DNA of 64,000 nucleotides from an uncultured Bacteroidia bacterium (GTDB lineage Bacteria; Bacteroidota; Bacteroidia; Bacteroidales; UBA932). The stretch is from NCBI GenBank assembly GCA_902789395.1, contig CADANY010000002.1, forward strand, positions 62,001 to 126,000, in the 5' to 3' direction. Below the pieces are notes generated by a model. The model had not been told where the DNA came from and did no database searches. It saw nothing but the letters and a program-made list of their open reading frames with translations. Both the position numbers and the translations under genes were made by a program. Below are positions 1 to 8,802 of the stretch, piece after piece (position 1 is the first letter of the stretch; every line of letters starts with the position of its first letter).

Positions 1-291
1 CCTGTCATAACTCAGATAAGAAGGAAGGGAATACGAAGAAAGAAGACTCCGGTGGGAAGGATCCAACAGGATCAAATGCTGACATTCTCCCTGCAAATAC
101 TCCTCATCCGCTCTGGAAATATCATACACGGAAGCAACAACGAGAACCCCGGGCCGATCTTTTTTCAGAATCGTCCGGATAAAATCCATCACTTTCTCCC
201 CCTGATACCGGTAGGTTTTTCCCAGCGTCATCCCGTCGGAAAAAGCCGCCTTGAGGGCCGTGTTGCCTATTTCAATCAAAAGATTCGACAC
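1..291 (-). CDS. coaX: Type III pantothenate kinase, N-terminal part (runs off the left edge)
   Basis: Only the first 97 codons are in the window. The product should phosphorylate pantothenate, the first step of CoA synthesis, in the cytoplasm. The N-terminus reads NLLIEIGNTALKAAF, matching the conserved D/E-x-GNT phosphate-binding motif of CoaX. A Tyr-Asp-Arg stretch at the window edge falls where the family has its conserved DR motif. The start is taken as GTG (289-291): an in-frame TAG lies 14 codons upstream, no ATG intervenes, and the first downstream ATG would remove the GNT motif. It follows mfd on the same strand after 42 nt but has its own TAnnTTTG box. The family call is fairly firm; the exact start is less so. 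Confidence 0.72.
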   Translation of the reverse strand, partial: MSNLLIEIGNTALKAAFSDGMTLGKTYRYQGEKVMDFIRTILKKDRPGVLVVASVYDISRADEEYLQGECQHLILLDPSHRSLLSSYSLPSYLSYDR

Positions 292-314
292 GAATTCCCA
301 CTTTTGACAGGGCG

Positions 315-322
315 CAAAAATA
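315..322 (-). promoter_or_regulatory. -7 promoter box (TATTTTTG) for coaX
   Basis: Reading leftward, TATTTTTG fits the Bacteroidota TAnnTTTG consensus and ends 23 nt before the coaX GTG. I see no good -33 TTTG at the usual 19-21 nt spacing, so this is a half-supported site. Confidence 0.4.
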
Positions 323-333
323 CAAAAATAATT

Positions 334-3300
334 CTACAATCTTGTTAAATTATCAAAAGCCTTCTCAAGAGAGGTTACATTTCTTGAAATTATCCGCAAC
401 TTTCCGTCTTTCTGCGAGAAAGAATACCGGGAACTGTTGGCATTGACAGACGCTAAAATATCCCCGAACATCTTGGATTTATAATATGCCGACATCGGAT
501 TATTGACAAAGAACATAATCTGCAGTCCGTTTTTGATTATAATCTTTTCAAATCCTTTTTCTACTCCCAGATTCCTGATTTTTACTACATAGAAAAGATT
601 TTCTACCTCTTCAGGGAATTTTCCGAACCTGTCTGTCAATTGTTCACGATACCTTGCTATTTCCTTATCAGAAGTAATTGTATCGAGTTGCTTGTAAATT
701 CTTATTTTCTCCGCATTAATATCTATATAATCATCCGGAATAAATGCGGGCTGATCCGTTTCAATCGTACATTCTCCTACATACAGATCATTGTCGGACT
801 TTGTTTTGATTCCGGTTTCGACACCCAGTTCTTCCATCGCTTCAGACAATATTTTCTGGTATGTTTCAAAACCCATATCCGTAATGAATCCGCTTTGCTC
901 AGCACCCAGCAGATTGCCGGCTCCCCGGATATCCAAATCCTGCATGGCAATATTGAATCCGCTTCCGAGGTCTGAAAACTCCTCTACCGCTTTTAGCCTT
1001 CTCCGGGCATCATCCGTAATGCTGACAAGAGGGGGAACAATCAGATAACAGAAAGCTTTCCGGTTTGAACGTCCCACCCGGCCCCGGAGTTGGTGGAGAT
1101 CGCTCAGACCGATATTCTGGGCCTGGTTGATGATGATCGTATTGGCATTCGGAATATCAAGTCCATTCTCTATAATTGTCGTACAGAGAAGCAGATCGTA
1201 TTCCCCCTTCATGAAATCCAGCATCCTGTTTTCCAATTCTTTCGATTCCATCTGTCCATGGGCAATACAGATCCGCATGTCAGGAACCAACCGGTGCAGG
1301 ATATCATGGATAGCCGGCAATTCTTCTACTTTATTATGAAGGAAGAAAATCTGTCCGCCACGGTTGAGTTCATAATCAATGATACTCTTGATTTCATCTT
1401 TATTGAAAAGAATGATCTCTGTCTGGATAGGAATCCTGTTCGGCGGGGGAGTATTAATAATGGAAAGATCCCGTGCCCCGAGAAGTGAGAACTGCAGCGT
1501 CCTGGGAATCGGGGTCGCCGTCAAAGTCAGGGTATCTACGGAACTCTTGATCTGGCGGAGTTTTTCTTTCGCACTGACTCCGAATTTCTGTTCTTCATCA
1601 ATGATCAGAAGCCCCAGATCCTTGAATTCAAATCCGGCTCCAAGGATTTTATGCGTTCCTATCAGAATATCTATTTTTCCTTCTTTCATTCTTTTCTTTA
1701 TTTCCGTCAGTTCCTTTGCCGTTCTGAGCCGACTTACATAATCTATTGTGCACGGAAAGTTTTCAAGACGGGACTTAAACGTAGTATAATGCTGCAGGGC
1801 AAGGATGGTTGTCGGAACGAGGACCGCAACCTGCTTACTGTCCGTTGCCGCTTTAAAAGCAGCCCGGATAGCCACCTCCGTCTTTCCGAATCCGACGTCT
1901 CCACACACGAGGCGGTCCATCGGGCAATCATCCTCCATATCTCTTTTGACAGAAAGGGTAGCCTTCTCCTGATCCGGAGTATCTTCATACATGAACGAGG
2001 ACTCAAGTTCTTCCTGGAGATAAGTATCTGCGGAAAAAGCAAAACCTTTCGAAGCTTTCCGCTTGGCATAGAGTTGAATCAGTTCCTTGGCAATATCTTT
2101 GACCCGGGATTTCGCACTTGTTTTGAGATTCTGCCAGGTCTTGGAACCCAATTTATTGATTTTCGGCATTTCCCCCTCACGGGAACGGAAACGCGAAATC
2201 TTATGAAGGGCATGGACCGAAACAAATACGACATCGTTGTCCTTGTAGGTAAGTTTCACTACTTCATGGACCCGGCCCTTATCGTCACGCATTTTGACAA
2301 GACCGCCGAAAATACCGACGCCGTGGTCGATATGGACAATATAATCCCCTATATTAAAGGAAGTCAGGTCATTCAACGTCAGTTGCTCACTCTTTTCAAC
2401 GGTACGGCGGATCCGTGCCCGGTGGAACCTGTCGAAAATCTCATGATCCGTATAATAACAGACCCGGTCCTGATGGTCAATGAATCCATTATGCAGATTC
2501 ATCCCTTTTATAAATTCCGGGAGGGGTATTCCGTCCTGTATCAGAATTGATTTAAGCCTTTCTATCTGGTTTTGTTTTTCTCCGGTAATCCTTACCTTAT
2601 AACCTCCCTCAATATTCTTTCTGATATCCGCTTCCAGCAGTTCAAAATTCTTATTGAAAACAGGTTGGGGACTGATTTGGAACTTAACCGGATCTACTCC
2701 GTCTTTTTGCAGGGGTACCTCAAGATAAACCGTACGGAACTTATCAAATGAAGGGAAGAAATCCGACTTGCTGTACATATCGGATGAGTCCAGCCATACA
2801 ACTGTTTCTTTTGGAAGTATATCCAGCACACAAACTCCTTCTTCTGTTTCGGAAACCAAATCAGGATAGATATCGACTTTATCAACTTTTTCGATGGAAA
2901 GTTGTGTATTACAGTCGAATAGATGGATTTCATCTACTTCATTACCAAAGAAAGAAAGGCGGTAAGGATGGTTATAAGAGAAAGAAAAAATGTCAATGAT
3001 GGATCCTCTTACCGCATACTGACCCGGCGCAGATACAAAATCTACCCTTTCGAATCCCTGTCCGAATAATACTTCCTTGATTGTATCATGACTGATTTCC
3101 TGTCCTATCTTTATAGTAATAATAGCATCCTTTATCGTATGTCCCGAAGGTACTTTTTCCTCAATTGCTTCGGGATAAGTAACTATATACAGACGGTCGG
3201 AAGGGGAGAGTAACTTAGCCAGAGCAGAAGTCCGCTGCACTCCTAAAGAAGACTTATAATTGCTTCTTTCCACCGCTTTTCCGGTATCAGGAAAATAGAA

Positions 3301-3510
3301 AATGAAATCTCCTTCGTTCAGGTTATAAAGATCATTCGAACAATACTCTGCCGCTTCCCGTGTAGGAAGAACGATAAAATGGATTCCTTTCGAAGCAACC
3401 TGGGACAGCACGAACCATCTGGCGGAAAGAAACAGACCGCTGCAATATACTTTCCTCCCTGTCTCCAGTTTATTGCTGAGTATTTTGGTGGATTCTGAAC
3501 TTATTAACAT
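334..3510 (-). CDS. mfd: Transcription-repair coupling factor Mfd
   Basis: This is the 1058-residue DNA translocase that removes RNA polymerase stalled at lesions and recruits UvrA. The N-terminal third (about 1-330) corresponds to the UvrB-like module. The RNA polymerase interaction domain begins around residues 385-405 (GDYIVHIDHGVGIFGG). The helicase motor has Walker A GDVGFGKTE at 537-545 and the DEEQ box at 638-641, followed by motifs typical of RecG-like helicases (TATPIPRTL, then QLRGRVGRSNR). The C-terminus corresponds to the TRCF D7 domain. Length is close to Bacteroidales homologues. The ATG at 3508-3510 is followed at once by the family-like N-terminus. The gene diverges from ruvB across an AT-rich gap and is followed by coaX on the same strand. 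Confidence 0.97.
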   Translation of the reverse strand: MLISSESTKILSNKLETGRKVYCSGLFLSARWFVLSQVASKGIHFIVLPTREAAEYCSNDLYNLNEGDFIFYFPDTGKAVERSNYKSSLGVQRTSALAKLLSPSDRLYIVTYPEAIEEKVPSGHTIKDAIITIKIGQEISHDTIKEVLFGQGFERVDFVSAPGQYAVRGSIIDIFSFSYNHPYRLSFFGNEVDEIHLFDCNTQLSIEKVDKVDIYPDLVSETEEGVCVLDILPKETVVWLDSSDMYSKSDFFPSFDKFRTVYLEVPLQKDGVDPVKFQISPQPVFNKNFELLEADIRKNIEGGYKVRITGEKQNQIERLKSILIQDGIPLPEFIKGMNLHNGFIDHQDRVCYYTDHEIFDRFHRARIRRTVEKSEQLTLNDLTSFNIGDYIVHIDHGVGIFGGLVKMRDDKGRVHEVVKLTYKDNDVVFVSVHALHKISRFRSREGEMPKINKLGSKTWQNLKTSAKSRVKDIAKELIQLYAKRKASKGFAFSADTYLQEELESSFMYEDTPDQEKATLSVKRDMEDDCPMDRLVCGDVGFGKTEVAIRAAFKAATDSKQVAVLVPTTILALQHYTTFKSRLENFPCTIDYVSRLRTAKELTEIKKRMKEGKIDILIGTHKILGAGFEFKDLGLLIIDEEQKFGVSAKEKLRQIKSSVDTLTLTATPIPRTLQFSLLGARDLSIINTPPPNRIPIQTEIILFNKDEIKSIIDYELNRGGQIFFLHNKVEELPAIHDILHRLVPDMRICIAHGQMESKELENRMLDFMKGEYDLLLCTTIIENGLDIPNANTIIINQAQNIGLSDLHQLRGRVGRSNRKAFCYLIVPPLVSITDDARRRLKAVEEFSDLGSGFNIAMQDLDIRGAGNLLGAEQSGFITDMGFETYQKILSEAMEELGVETGIKTKSDNDLYVGECTIETDQPAFIPDDYIDINAEKIRIYKQLDTITSDKEIARYREQLTDRFGKFPEEVENLFYVVKIRNLGVEKGFEKIIIKNGLQIMFFVNNPMSAYYKSKMFGDILASVNANSSRYSFSQKDGKLRIISRNVTSLEKAFDNLTRL

Positions 3511-3524
3511 TTCTTCTTAAAAGT

Positions 3525-3689
3525 TGTTGAAAACCTGTTTATAAGCATGTTTATATCAAACTGAATAAAGTTGAAAAAAATCACTCATAACTTTTCAACT
3601 GTTGGATTATTATTTTTCAACAAGGTTTTCAATACTCTATTTTTATTGTAAATATTTATCAATTAAGTATTTCCGAAAACTTATCAACA
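3525..3689. other. AT-rich divergent gap with seven DnaA-box-like 9-mers; candidate replication origin
   Basis: The 254-nt gap between mfd and ruvB is very AT-rich. It holds seven related 9-mers: TTTTCAACA at 3525-3533 (minus), TTTTCAACT at 3569-3577 (minus), TTTTCAACT at 3592-3600, TTTTCAACA at 3614-3622, TTTTCAATA at 3626-3634, TTATCAATT at 3656-3664 and TTATCAACA at 3681-3689 (all plus). TTATCAACA differs by one base from the classical DnaA box TTATCCACA. Genes diverge from this point on both sides, as expected at an origin, and mnmG, often origin-proximal in bacteria, is 7 kb away. No dnaA or dnaN is seen. It could instead be a DnaA-titrating or DnaA-regulated site. Confidence 0.45.
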
Positions 3690-3733
3690 TATTGACAGCT
3701 TTAACAAAAACAACTTTAATCTTTAAAAAATAC

Positions 3734-3741
3734 TATATTTG
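3734..3741 (+). promoter_or_regulatory. -7 promoter box (TATATTTG) for ruvB
   Basis: TATATTTG matches the TAnnTTTG consensus and ends 23 nt before the ruvB ATG. No clear TTTG at -33. It lies just beyond the last DnaA-box-like 9-mer. Confidence 0.6.
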
Positions 3742-3764
3742 TAAAGTTTATCGAACCCGATGCC

Positions 3765-4802
3765 ATGAGTGAATTCGATCCTCGGAATACAGTAGAGCGC
3801 AAAGATAGTGAATTGGACGGAATAATCCGTCCGCAAGAGTTGGATGATTTTACCGGTCAACGGGAAATCGTATCCAATCTGAACATCTATATAAAGGCCG
3901 CTAAGATGCGCGGTGAGGCTCTTGACCATATATTGTTCCATGGTCCTCCCGGATTGGGAAAAACGACCCTTGCCCATATTATTGCCAATGAGATGGGTGT
4001 CAATATGAAAGTTACTTCCGGTCCCGTTATTGCCAAGCCCGGGGATCTTGCCGGTCTTCTGACATCCCTGGAAACCGGAGATGTACTTTTTATTGATGAG
4101 ATTCACCGTCTCTCTCCTGAGGTTGAAGAGTATTTATACTCTGCCATGGAGGATTATGTCATAGATATCATGATCGACAAGGGACCGGGAGCCAGAAGCG
4201 TCCGGATTTCCCTGAATCCTTTTACGCTTGTCGGGGCTACGACCCGAAGCGGTCTTCTGACGGCTCCGCTCCGTGAAAGATTCGGAATCAATTGTGCGCT
4301 TGAGTATTATGATAAAGAAGACCTTAAGCGGATTATTATCCGTAGCGCTTCGATTCTGAATGTTGCGATTGATGAGGAAGCGGCGGTGGAGATTGCCATG
4401 CGGAGCCGGGGTACGCCCCGAATCGCCAATGCGCTGCTTAAGCGGGTCCGTGATTTTGCCCAGGTAGTAGGTGACGGGCATATAGATCTTGAGATTGCCA
4501 GGTTCGCCCTCAATAAGCTGAAGATTGACAAACGGGGACTTGATCTGATAGACAATAAGATCCTGAGGACCCTTATTACAACATTCAAGGGAGGGCCGGT
4601 TGGCGTAGGAACGCTTGCAACAGCCATATCAGAAGATACGGGTACGCTGGAAGAAGTATATGAACCTTTCCTGATCAAGGAAGGTTTCCTTGTCCGGACC
4701 CAGCGCGGCCGGATTGCCACCGAAATGGCTTACCGTCATCTCGGACTTGAAGGATATTATGCACCCAAAATCAATAATGATGACAATGGATCGCTCTTTT
4801 AG
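3765..4802 (+). CDS. ruvB: Holliday junction branch migration ATPase RuvB
   Basis: A 345-residue AAA+ motor that drives branch migration of Holliday junctions together with RuvA. Walker [10 protein letters not shown] lies at residues 60-68 and Walker B DEIH at 111-114. The sensor/arginine segment [18 protein letters not shown] follows near 165-182. The C-terminal winged helix ends with the typical [17 protein letters not shown]. Length is normal. It has its own -7 box. Its partner ruvA is encoded separately 8 kb downstream on the other strand, so the ruvAB operon of many bacteria is split here. The last 26 nt overlap the start region of the next gene in another frame. Confidence 0.98.
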   Translation: MSEFDPRNTVERKDSELDGIIRPQELDDFTGQREIVSNLNIYIKAAKMRGEALDHILFHGPPGLGKTTLAHIIANEMGVNMKVTSGPVIAKPGDLAGLLTSLETGDVLFIDEIHRLSPEVEEYLYSAMEDYVIDIMIDKGPGARSVRISLNPFTLVGATTRSGLLTAPLRERFGINCALEYYDKEDLKRIIIRSASILNVAIDEEAAVEIAMRSRGTPRIANALLKRVRDFAQVVGDGHIDLEIARFALNKLKIDKRGLDLIDNKILRTLITTFKGGPVGVGTLATAISEDTGTLEEVYEPFLIKEGFLVRTQRGRIATEMAYRHLGLEGYYAPKINNDDNGSLF

Positions 4803-5904
4803 ATTCCGGGCAGGACTTCTTATGGTCACTGCTGTCCTTTTCTTTTCTGTTCCTTCCTTTGCCTGTACGTCCGTCATAGTGAGCGGAAAAATGCGGGCTG
4901 ACGGCCGTCCTGTCATGTTCAAGCATCGCGATACTGGCCAGTTGAACAATAAAATGGAATGGTTTCAGGGAGAAAAATATGCTTTCGTAGCGTTGGTCAA
5001 TTCCAACTGGAATACCGAACCGACCACGAAGGTTCCGTTTCATGGAGCGGAAGCCTGGTCCGGAACCAATTCCGCCGGATTCTGTATCATGAATACGGCA
5101 ACCTACGACCTGAAGGATGATGATGTGCCTGAAAAATTGATGGACCGGGAGGGGCAGGTGATGTACCGGGCTCTTGAAATTTGCCGGAATCTGGCTGATT
5201 TTGAGACGCTTCTCGATACGCTCAGCCGTCCGATGGGAGTAGAAACCAATTTCGGAGTCATTGATGCGGAAGGGGGAGCTGCCTATTATGAGGTAAATAA
5301 TCATTCCTGGGTAAAATTCGACGTGAATAAAGATCCGGAAGGATATCGGGTAGTAACTAATTTTACGAGGACGGGCCGGGTGGAAGACCGCAGGGGAGTG
5401 GACCGTTTTGAAAAAGCGGGATTATTCATGGAATCGGCAATTGATGGTTGGAGCGAATGCATTCCGCATAAGAAACTGATAAACGGTATTTCCAGGAGCG
5501 GAAAACCTATTCTTCGGAACATAACATCCGCCGTCGCTGTTTTTGAGGGCGTAAAACCTGGAGACGATCCGCTTAAGACAGTTATGTGGACTGCCCTCGG
5601 CTGGCCGGCCACGGCAGTTTACGTTCCGCTGATGGTCCTCCATGAAGATCATATTCCTTCTTATCTGAAAGGATATGAAACGGCTGTCATGTGCGATAAT
5701 GCCTTGTTCATGAAGGAAAATGACTATTCAGTTGAGTGTGCAAAAGCAGAAACATTTATAGATCCTTCATTTGATGTAATTTATCAAGATTTTGCCTCTG
5801 GAAAACTGAGTGAAAAGCGGTTTAGCAAGAAATATGACAGGCTAATGGGAAAATATTTTAAAGTCTATAATCGTATTTTTGCTGATTTGCTTAAAATTGA
5901 TTAA
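4777..5904 (+). CDS. Secreted Ntn hydrolase, C45/C69-like (acyl-transferase or amidase fold)
   Basis: A 375-residue secreted protein. From ATG 4777 a signal peptide (about residues 5-29, hydrophobic, ending PSFA) is followed directly by Cys30-Thr-Ser. Signal peptidase cleavage would therefore expose an N-terminal Cys nucleophile, the hallmark of Ntn hydrolases. The following [13 protein letters not shown] resembles the substrate pocket region of C45 acyl-CoA:6-aminopenicillanate acyltransferase-like and C69 dipeptidase-like proteins. The substrate cannot be told; bile-salt or acyl-amide hydrolysis are possible in the superfamily. ATGs at 4780 and 4786 are alternative starts. The gene overlaps ruvB by 26 nt and ends 45 nt before sdhA, in the place where a cytochrome b subunit gene would be expected. 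Confidence 0.7.
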   Translation: MMTMDRSFRFRAGLLMVTAVLFFSVPSFACTSVIVSGKMRADGRPVMFKHRDTGQLNNKMEWFQGEKYAFVALVNSNWNTEPTTKVPFHGAEAWSGTNSAGFCIMNTATYDLKDDDVPEKLMDREGQVMYRALEICRNLADFETLLDTLSRPMGVETNFGVIDAEGGAAYYEVNNHSWVKFDVNKDPEGYRVVTNFTRTGRVEDRRGVDRFEKAGLFMESAIDGWSECIPHKKLINGISRSGKPILRNITSAVAVFEGVKPGDDPLKTVMWTALGWPATAVYVPLMVLHEDHIPSYLKGYETAVMCDNALFMKENDYSVECAKAETFIDPSFDVIYQDFASGKLSEKRFSKKYDRLMGKYFKVYNRIFADLLKID

Positions 5905-5949
5905 AATTGCAGGATAATTGATTAATTGTACAATTATAATCATACAAAA

Positions 5950-7899
5950 ATGGCCGATACAAAATTAATTTCAAAGATTCCGGATGGACCGCTCGCCGAA
6001 AAATGGACCAAGCGTAAATCCGAAATTAGAATCGTCAGTCCTAACAACAAGAGGAAACTCGAAGTAATCGTGGTAGGAACCGGTCTTGGCGGTGCATCTG
6101 CAGCTGCTTCTCTCGGAGAGCTCGGATACAATGTCAAGATTTTCTGCATTTCCGATTCGCCTCGCCGTGCGCATTCCATTGCTGCTCAGGGAGGCATCAA
6201 TGCAGCTAAGAACTACCAGAACGACAATGACTCGATCTATCGTCTTTTCTACGATACGATCAAGGGTGGTGACTACCGCAGCCGCGAAGCCAATGTCTAC
6301 CGCCTTGCTGAAGTAAGTGCCGCGATTATCGACCAGTGCGTTGCACAGGGTGTTCCTTTTGCCCGTGAGTATGGCGGTTATCTTGCCAACCGTTCTTTCG
6401 GCGGTGTCCAGGTAAGCCGTACTTTCTACGCCCGCGGACAAACCGGACAGCAACTTCTTCTGGGTGCCTATGCTTCCCTGAATAAGGAAATAGCTGCAGG
6501 TACCGTCAAGAGCTATCCTCGTCATGAGATGCTAGACCTTGTTATTATCAATGGACAGGCGAAGGGTATCATTGCCCGTAACCTTGTAACCGGAGAGATC
6601 GAGCGTTTCGGTGCCCATGCCGTTGTTCTTGCAACCGGCGGTTATGGAAATACATATTTCCTTTCGACCAATGCTATGAATTCCAACGGTTCCGCTGCGA
6701 TGCAGTGCTACCGTAAAGGAGCTTTCTTTGCAAATCCCTGTTTTGCACAGATCCATCCGACCTGTATTCCGGTCCATGGTGATCAGCAGTGCAAACTTAC
6801 GCTGATGTCTGAGTCTCTCCGTAACGACGGGCGTATCTGGGTTCCGAAGAAGATGGAAGATGTCATGAAACTCCGTAAGCATGAGATTAAGCCGTCCCAG
6901 ATTCCTGAAGAAGACCGTGACTACTATCTCGAGCGCAGATATCCTGCTTTCGGAAACCTTGTTCCCCGTGACGTTGCTTCCCGTGCCGCCAAGGAGCGCT
7001 GCGACGCAGGTTATGGCGTAAATGAAACGGGACTGGCAGTTTTCCTTGATTTTGCCGATGCTATCAAGCGTCTTGGTCATCAGAGAGTTGAAGAGCGTTA
7101 TGGAAATCTTTTCCAGATGTATGAGAAGATTACGACAACCTCTCCTTGGGAAGAGCCGATGATGATCTATCCTGCTATCCATTATACGATGGGTGGTCTC
7201 TGGGTAGATTATGATCTCCAGACTACGATTCCGGGCCTGTATGCAATCGGAGAAGCTAACTTCTCAGACCACGGTGGAAACCGTCTCGGTGCCTCTGCTC
7301 TTATGCAGGGTCTTGCCGATGGTTATTTCATTCTTCCGTATACGATCGGCGACTATCTTTCCCATAAGTTCGCAGAGCCTAAGACAGATACAAACGCTCC
7401 TGAATTTGCAGAGGCGGAAAAAGCTGTCCGTGATAGAATTGCTAAGATTTTTGCAGTCAAGGGAACGGAAACTGTCGACAGTATCCATAAGAAACTCGGC
7501 CACATTATGTGGGAATATGTCGGCATGGCCCGTACGGAAGAAGGCCTTAAGAAGGGTATTGAAGAAATCCGTGCACTGCGCGAGGAATTCTGGAAGACGG
7601 TCCGGGTACCCGGAACGAACGAAGAGTTCAACCAGGAACTGGAAAAAGCCCTTCGTCTTGTCGACTTCTTCGATATAGGTGAACTGATGGCCCGTGACGC
7701 ACTCAATCGCCGGGAATCCTGTGGCGGTCATTTCCGTGAGGAAATGCAGACAGAGGAAGGCGAAACGAAGCGTGATGACGAAAACTTCATGTATGTCGCC
7801 GCATGGGAGTACAAGGGCGAAGGAGTGGATCCTGAACTCCACAAAGAGCCGCTCAAGTACGAGAACATCAAGATTGCAACCAGAAACTATAAAGACTAA
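5950..7899 (+). CDS. sdhA: Fumarate reductase/succinate dehydrogenase flavoprotein subunit
   Basis: The 649-residue catalytic subunit that interconverts fumarate and succinate with covalently bound FAD. The dinucleotide-binding GTGLGGAS is at residues 43-50. The FAD-attachment region [15 protein letters not shown] has His75 as the expected flavinylated residue. The HPT ([11 protein letters not shown]) and IHYTMGGLW active-site segments follow. The ATG at 5950 is chosen over an upstream frame extension because [19 protein letters not shown] matches the family N-terminus. It forms a pair with sdhB 6 nt downstream. In Bacteroidales the enzyme normally serves anaerobic fumarate respiration together with a cytochrome b subunit, which is not encoded here. 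Codon use (many CGT, CTT) suggests strong expression. Confidence 0.95.
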   Translation: MADTKLISKIPDGPLAEKWTKRKSEIRIVSPNNKRKLEVIVVGTGLGGASAAASLGELGYNVKIFCISDSPRRAHSIAAQGGINAAKNYQNDNDSIYRLFYDTIKGGDYRSREANVYRLAEVSAAIIDQCVAQGVPFAREYGGYLANRSFGGVQVSRTFYARGQTGQQLLLGAYASLNKEIAAGTVKSYPRHEMLDLVIINGQAKGIIARNLVTGEIERFGAHAVVLATGGYGNTYFLSTNAMNSNGSAAMQCYRKGAFFANPCFAQIHPTCIPVHGDQQCKLTLMSESLRNDGRIWVPKKMEDVMKLRKHEIKPSQIPEEDRDYYLERRYPAFGNLVPRDVASRAAKERCDAGYGVNETGLAVFLDFADAIKRLGHQRVEERYGNLFQMYEKITTTSPWEEPMMIYPAIHYTMGGLWVDYDLQTTIPGLYAIGEANFSDHGGNRLGASALMQGLADGYFILPYTIGDYLSHKFAEPKTDTNAPEFAEAEKAVRDRIAKIFAVKGTETVDSIHKKLGHIMWEYVGMARTEEGLKKGIEEIRALREEFWKTVRVPGTNEEFNQELEKALRLVDFFDIGELMARDALNRRESCGGHFREEMQTEEGETKRDDENFMYVAAWEYKGEGVDPELHKEPLKYENIKIATRNYKD

Positions 7900-7905
7900 T
7901 CGGAT

Positions 7906-8649
7906 ATGGAATACAATATCAAAGTATGGCGTCAGAAAAACGCCAAGGCAAAAGGTCACTTCGAAACCTATCATGTCACTGATGTCGAGGAAGATGCCTC
8001 TTTCCTCGAGATGCTCGATATCCTGAATGACCAGTTGATCCGCCAGGGTAAGGAGCCTATTGCATTCGATCACGATTGTCGGGAGGGTATCTGCGGTGCC
8101 TGTTCGCTGTATGTGGACGGACGTGCGCATGGTCCGGATGACCAGGTTACTACCTGCCAGCTATTTATGCGTCATTTCAAGCCGGGTGCTACTATCACCG
8201 TTGAGCCTTGGCGAAGCGGAGCTTTTCCGGTCATTAAAGACCTCGTAGTTGACCGTGGTGCATTCGATAAGATCCTCCAGGCTGGCGGTTTCATTACCGT
8301 TCGTGCCGGTTCCGCACAGGATGCGAATAATATTCTCATTCCGCACGATCAGGCAGAAAAGAGCATGGATGCTGCAGCCTGTGTAGGTTGCGGTGCCTGT
8401 GTAGCTACATGTAAGAACGGTTCTGCTATGCTGTTTGTTGCGGCACGCGTTTCCTCACTGGCTCTTCTTCCGCAGGGTCGTCCGGAAGCTGCCCGTCGCG
8501 CCAAAGCGATGGTGGCTAAGATGGATGAACTTGGTTTCGGTAACTGTACAAATACCCGTGCCTGCGAAATGGAATGCCCGAAACACGTTACGATTGACCA
8601 TATCGCCCGTCTGAACCGCGAATACCTGAAAGCTAAATTCAGCGAATAG
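7906..8649 (+). CDS. sdhB: Fumarate reductase/succinate dehydrogenase iron-sulfur subunit
   Basis: A 247-residue electron-transfer subunit linking the flavoprotein to the membrane anchor. The plant-type [2Fe-2S] ligands are Cys58, Cys63, Cys66 and Cys84 (CREGICGAC, then TTCQ). The C-terminal ferredoxin domain supplies Cys159, 162, 165 and 169 (CVGCGACVATC) and Cys214, 220 and 224 for the [4Fe-4S] and [3Fe-4S] clusters. The ATG follows the sdhA stop by 6 nt, so the two are one operon. The gene is followed at once by a long inverted repeat that separates it from the convergent hflX. Confidence 0.95.
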   Translation: MEYNIKVWRQKNAKAKGHFETYHVTDVEEDASFLEMLDILNDQLIRQGKEPIAFDHDCREGICGACSLYVDGRAHGPDDQVTTCQLFMRHFKPGATITVEPWRSGAFPVIKDLVVDRGAFDKILQAGGFITVRAGSAQDANNILIPHDQAEKSMDAAACVGCGACVATCKNGSAMLFVAARVSSLALLPQGRPEAARRAKAMVAKMDELGFGNCTNTRACEMECPKHVTIDHIARLNREYLKAKFSE

Positions 8650-8656
8650 CGTACTG

Positions 8657-8769
8657 AAAGAATAAAGTTTCTCCTTTCAAACCTATGCCACCCTCGGCAA
8701 TATAAGAGGGAGGGGCCCTTTAGGGAGGGGCCGCAAAGCGGCGGTTTGAAAGGAGAAACTTTATTCTTT
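8657..8769 (+). repeat. Nested palindromic element A: 27-bp perfect inverted arms around a conserved core
   Basis: Arms at 8657-8683 and 8743-8769 are exact reverse complements over 27 nt. Between them is a 59-nt core (8684-8742) that starts ATGCCACCCTCGGC and contains GAGGGAGGGG and GGGAGGGGCC. The same core, differently decorated, recurs inverted at 34.3 kb inside entirely different arms. The element lies between the convergent ends of sdhB and hflX, so the outer stem probably acts as a bidirectional terminator. The core inside the loop looks like an insertion. Confidence 0.75.
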
Positions 8770-8802
8770 AATGTAATGCTGATCCTCTTGATAAATCTGC
8801 GC

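Noticed and set aside
52..348. A 98-codon plus-strand frame at the left edge
   Set aside because: The minus strand of the same stretch encodes the CoaX N-terminus, which explains the sequence better.
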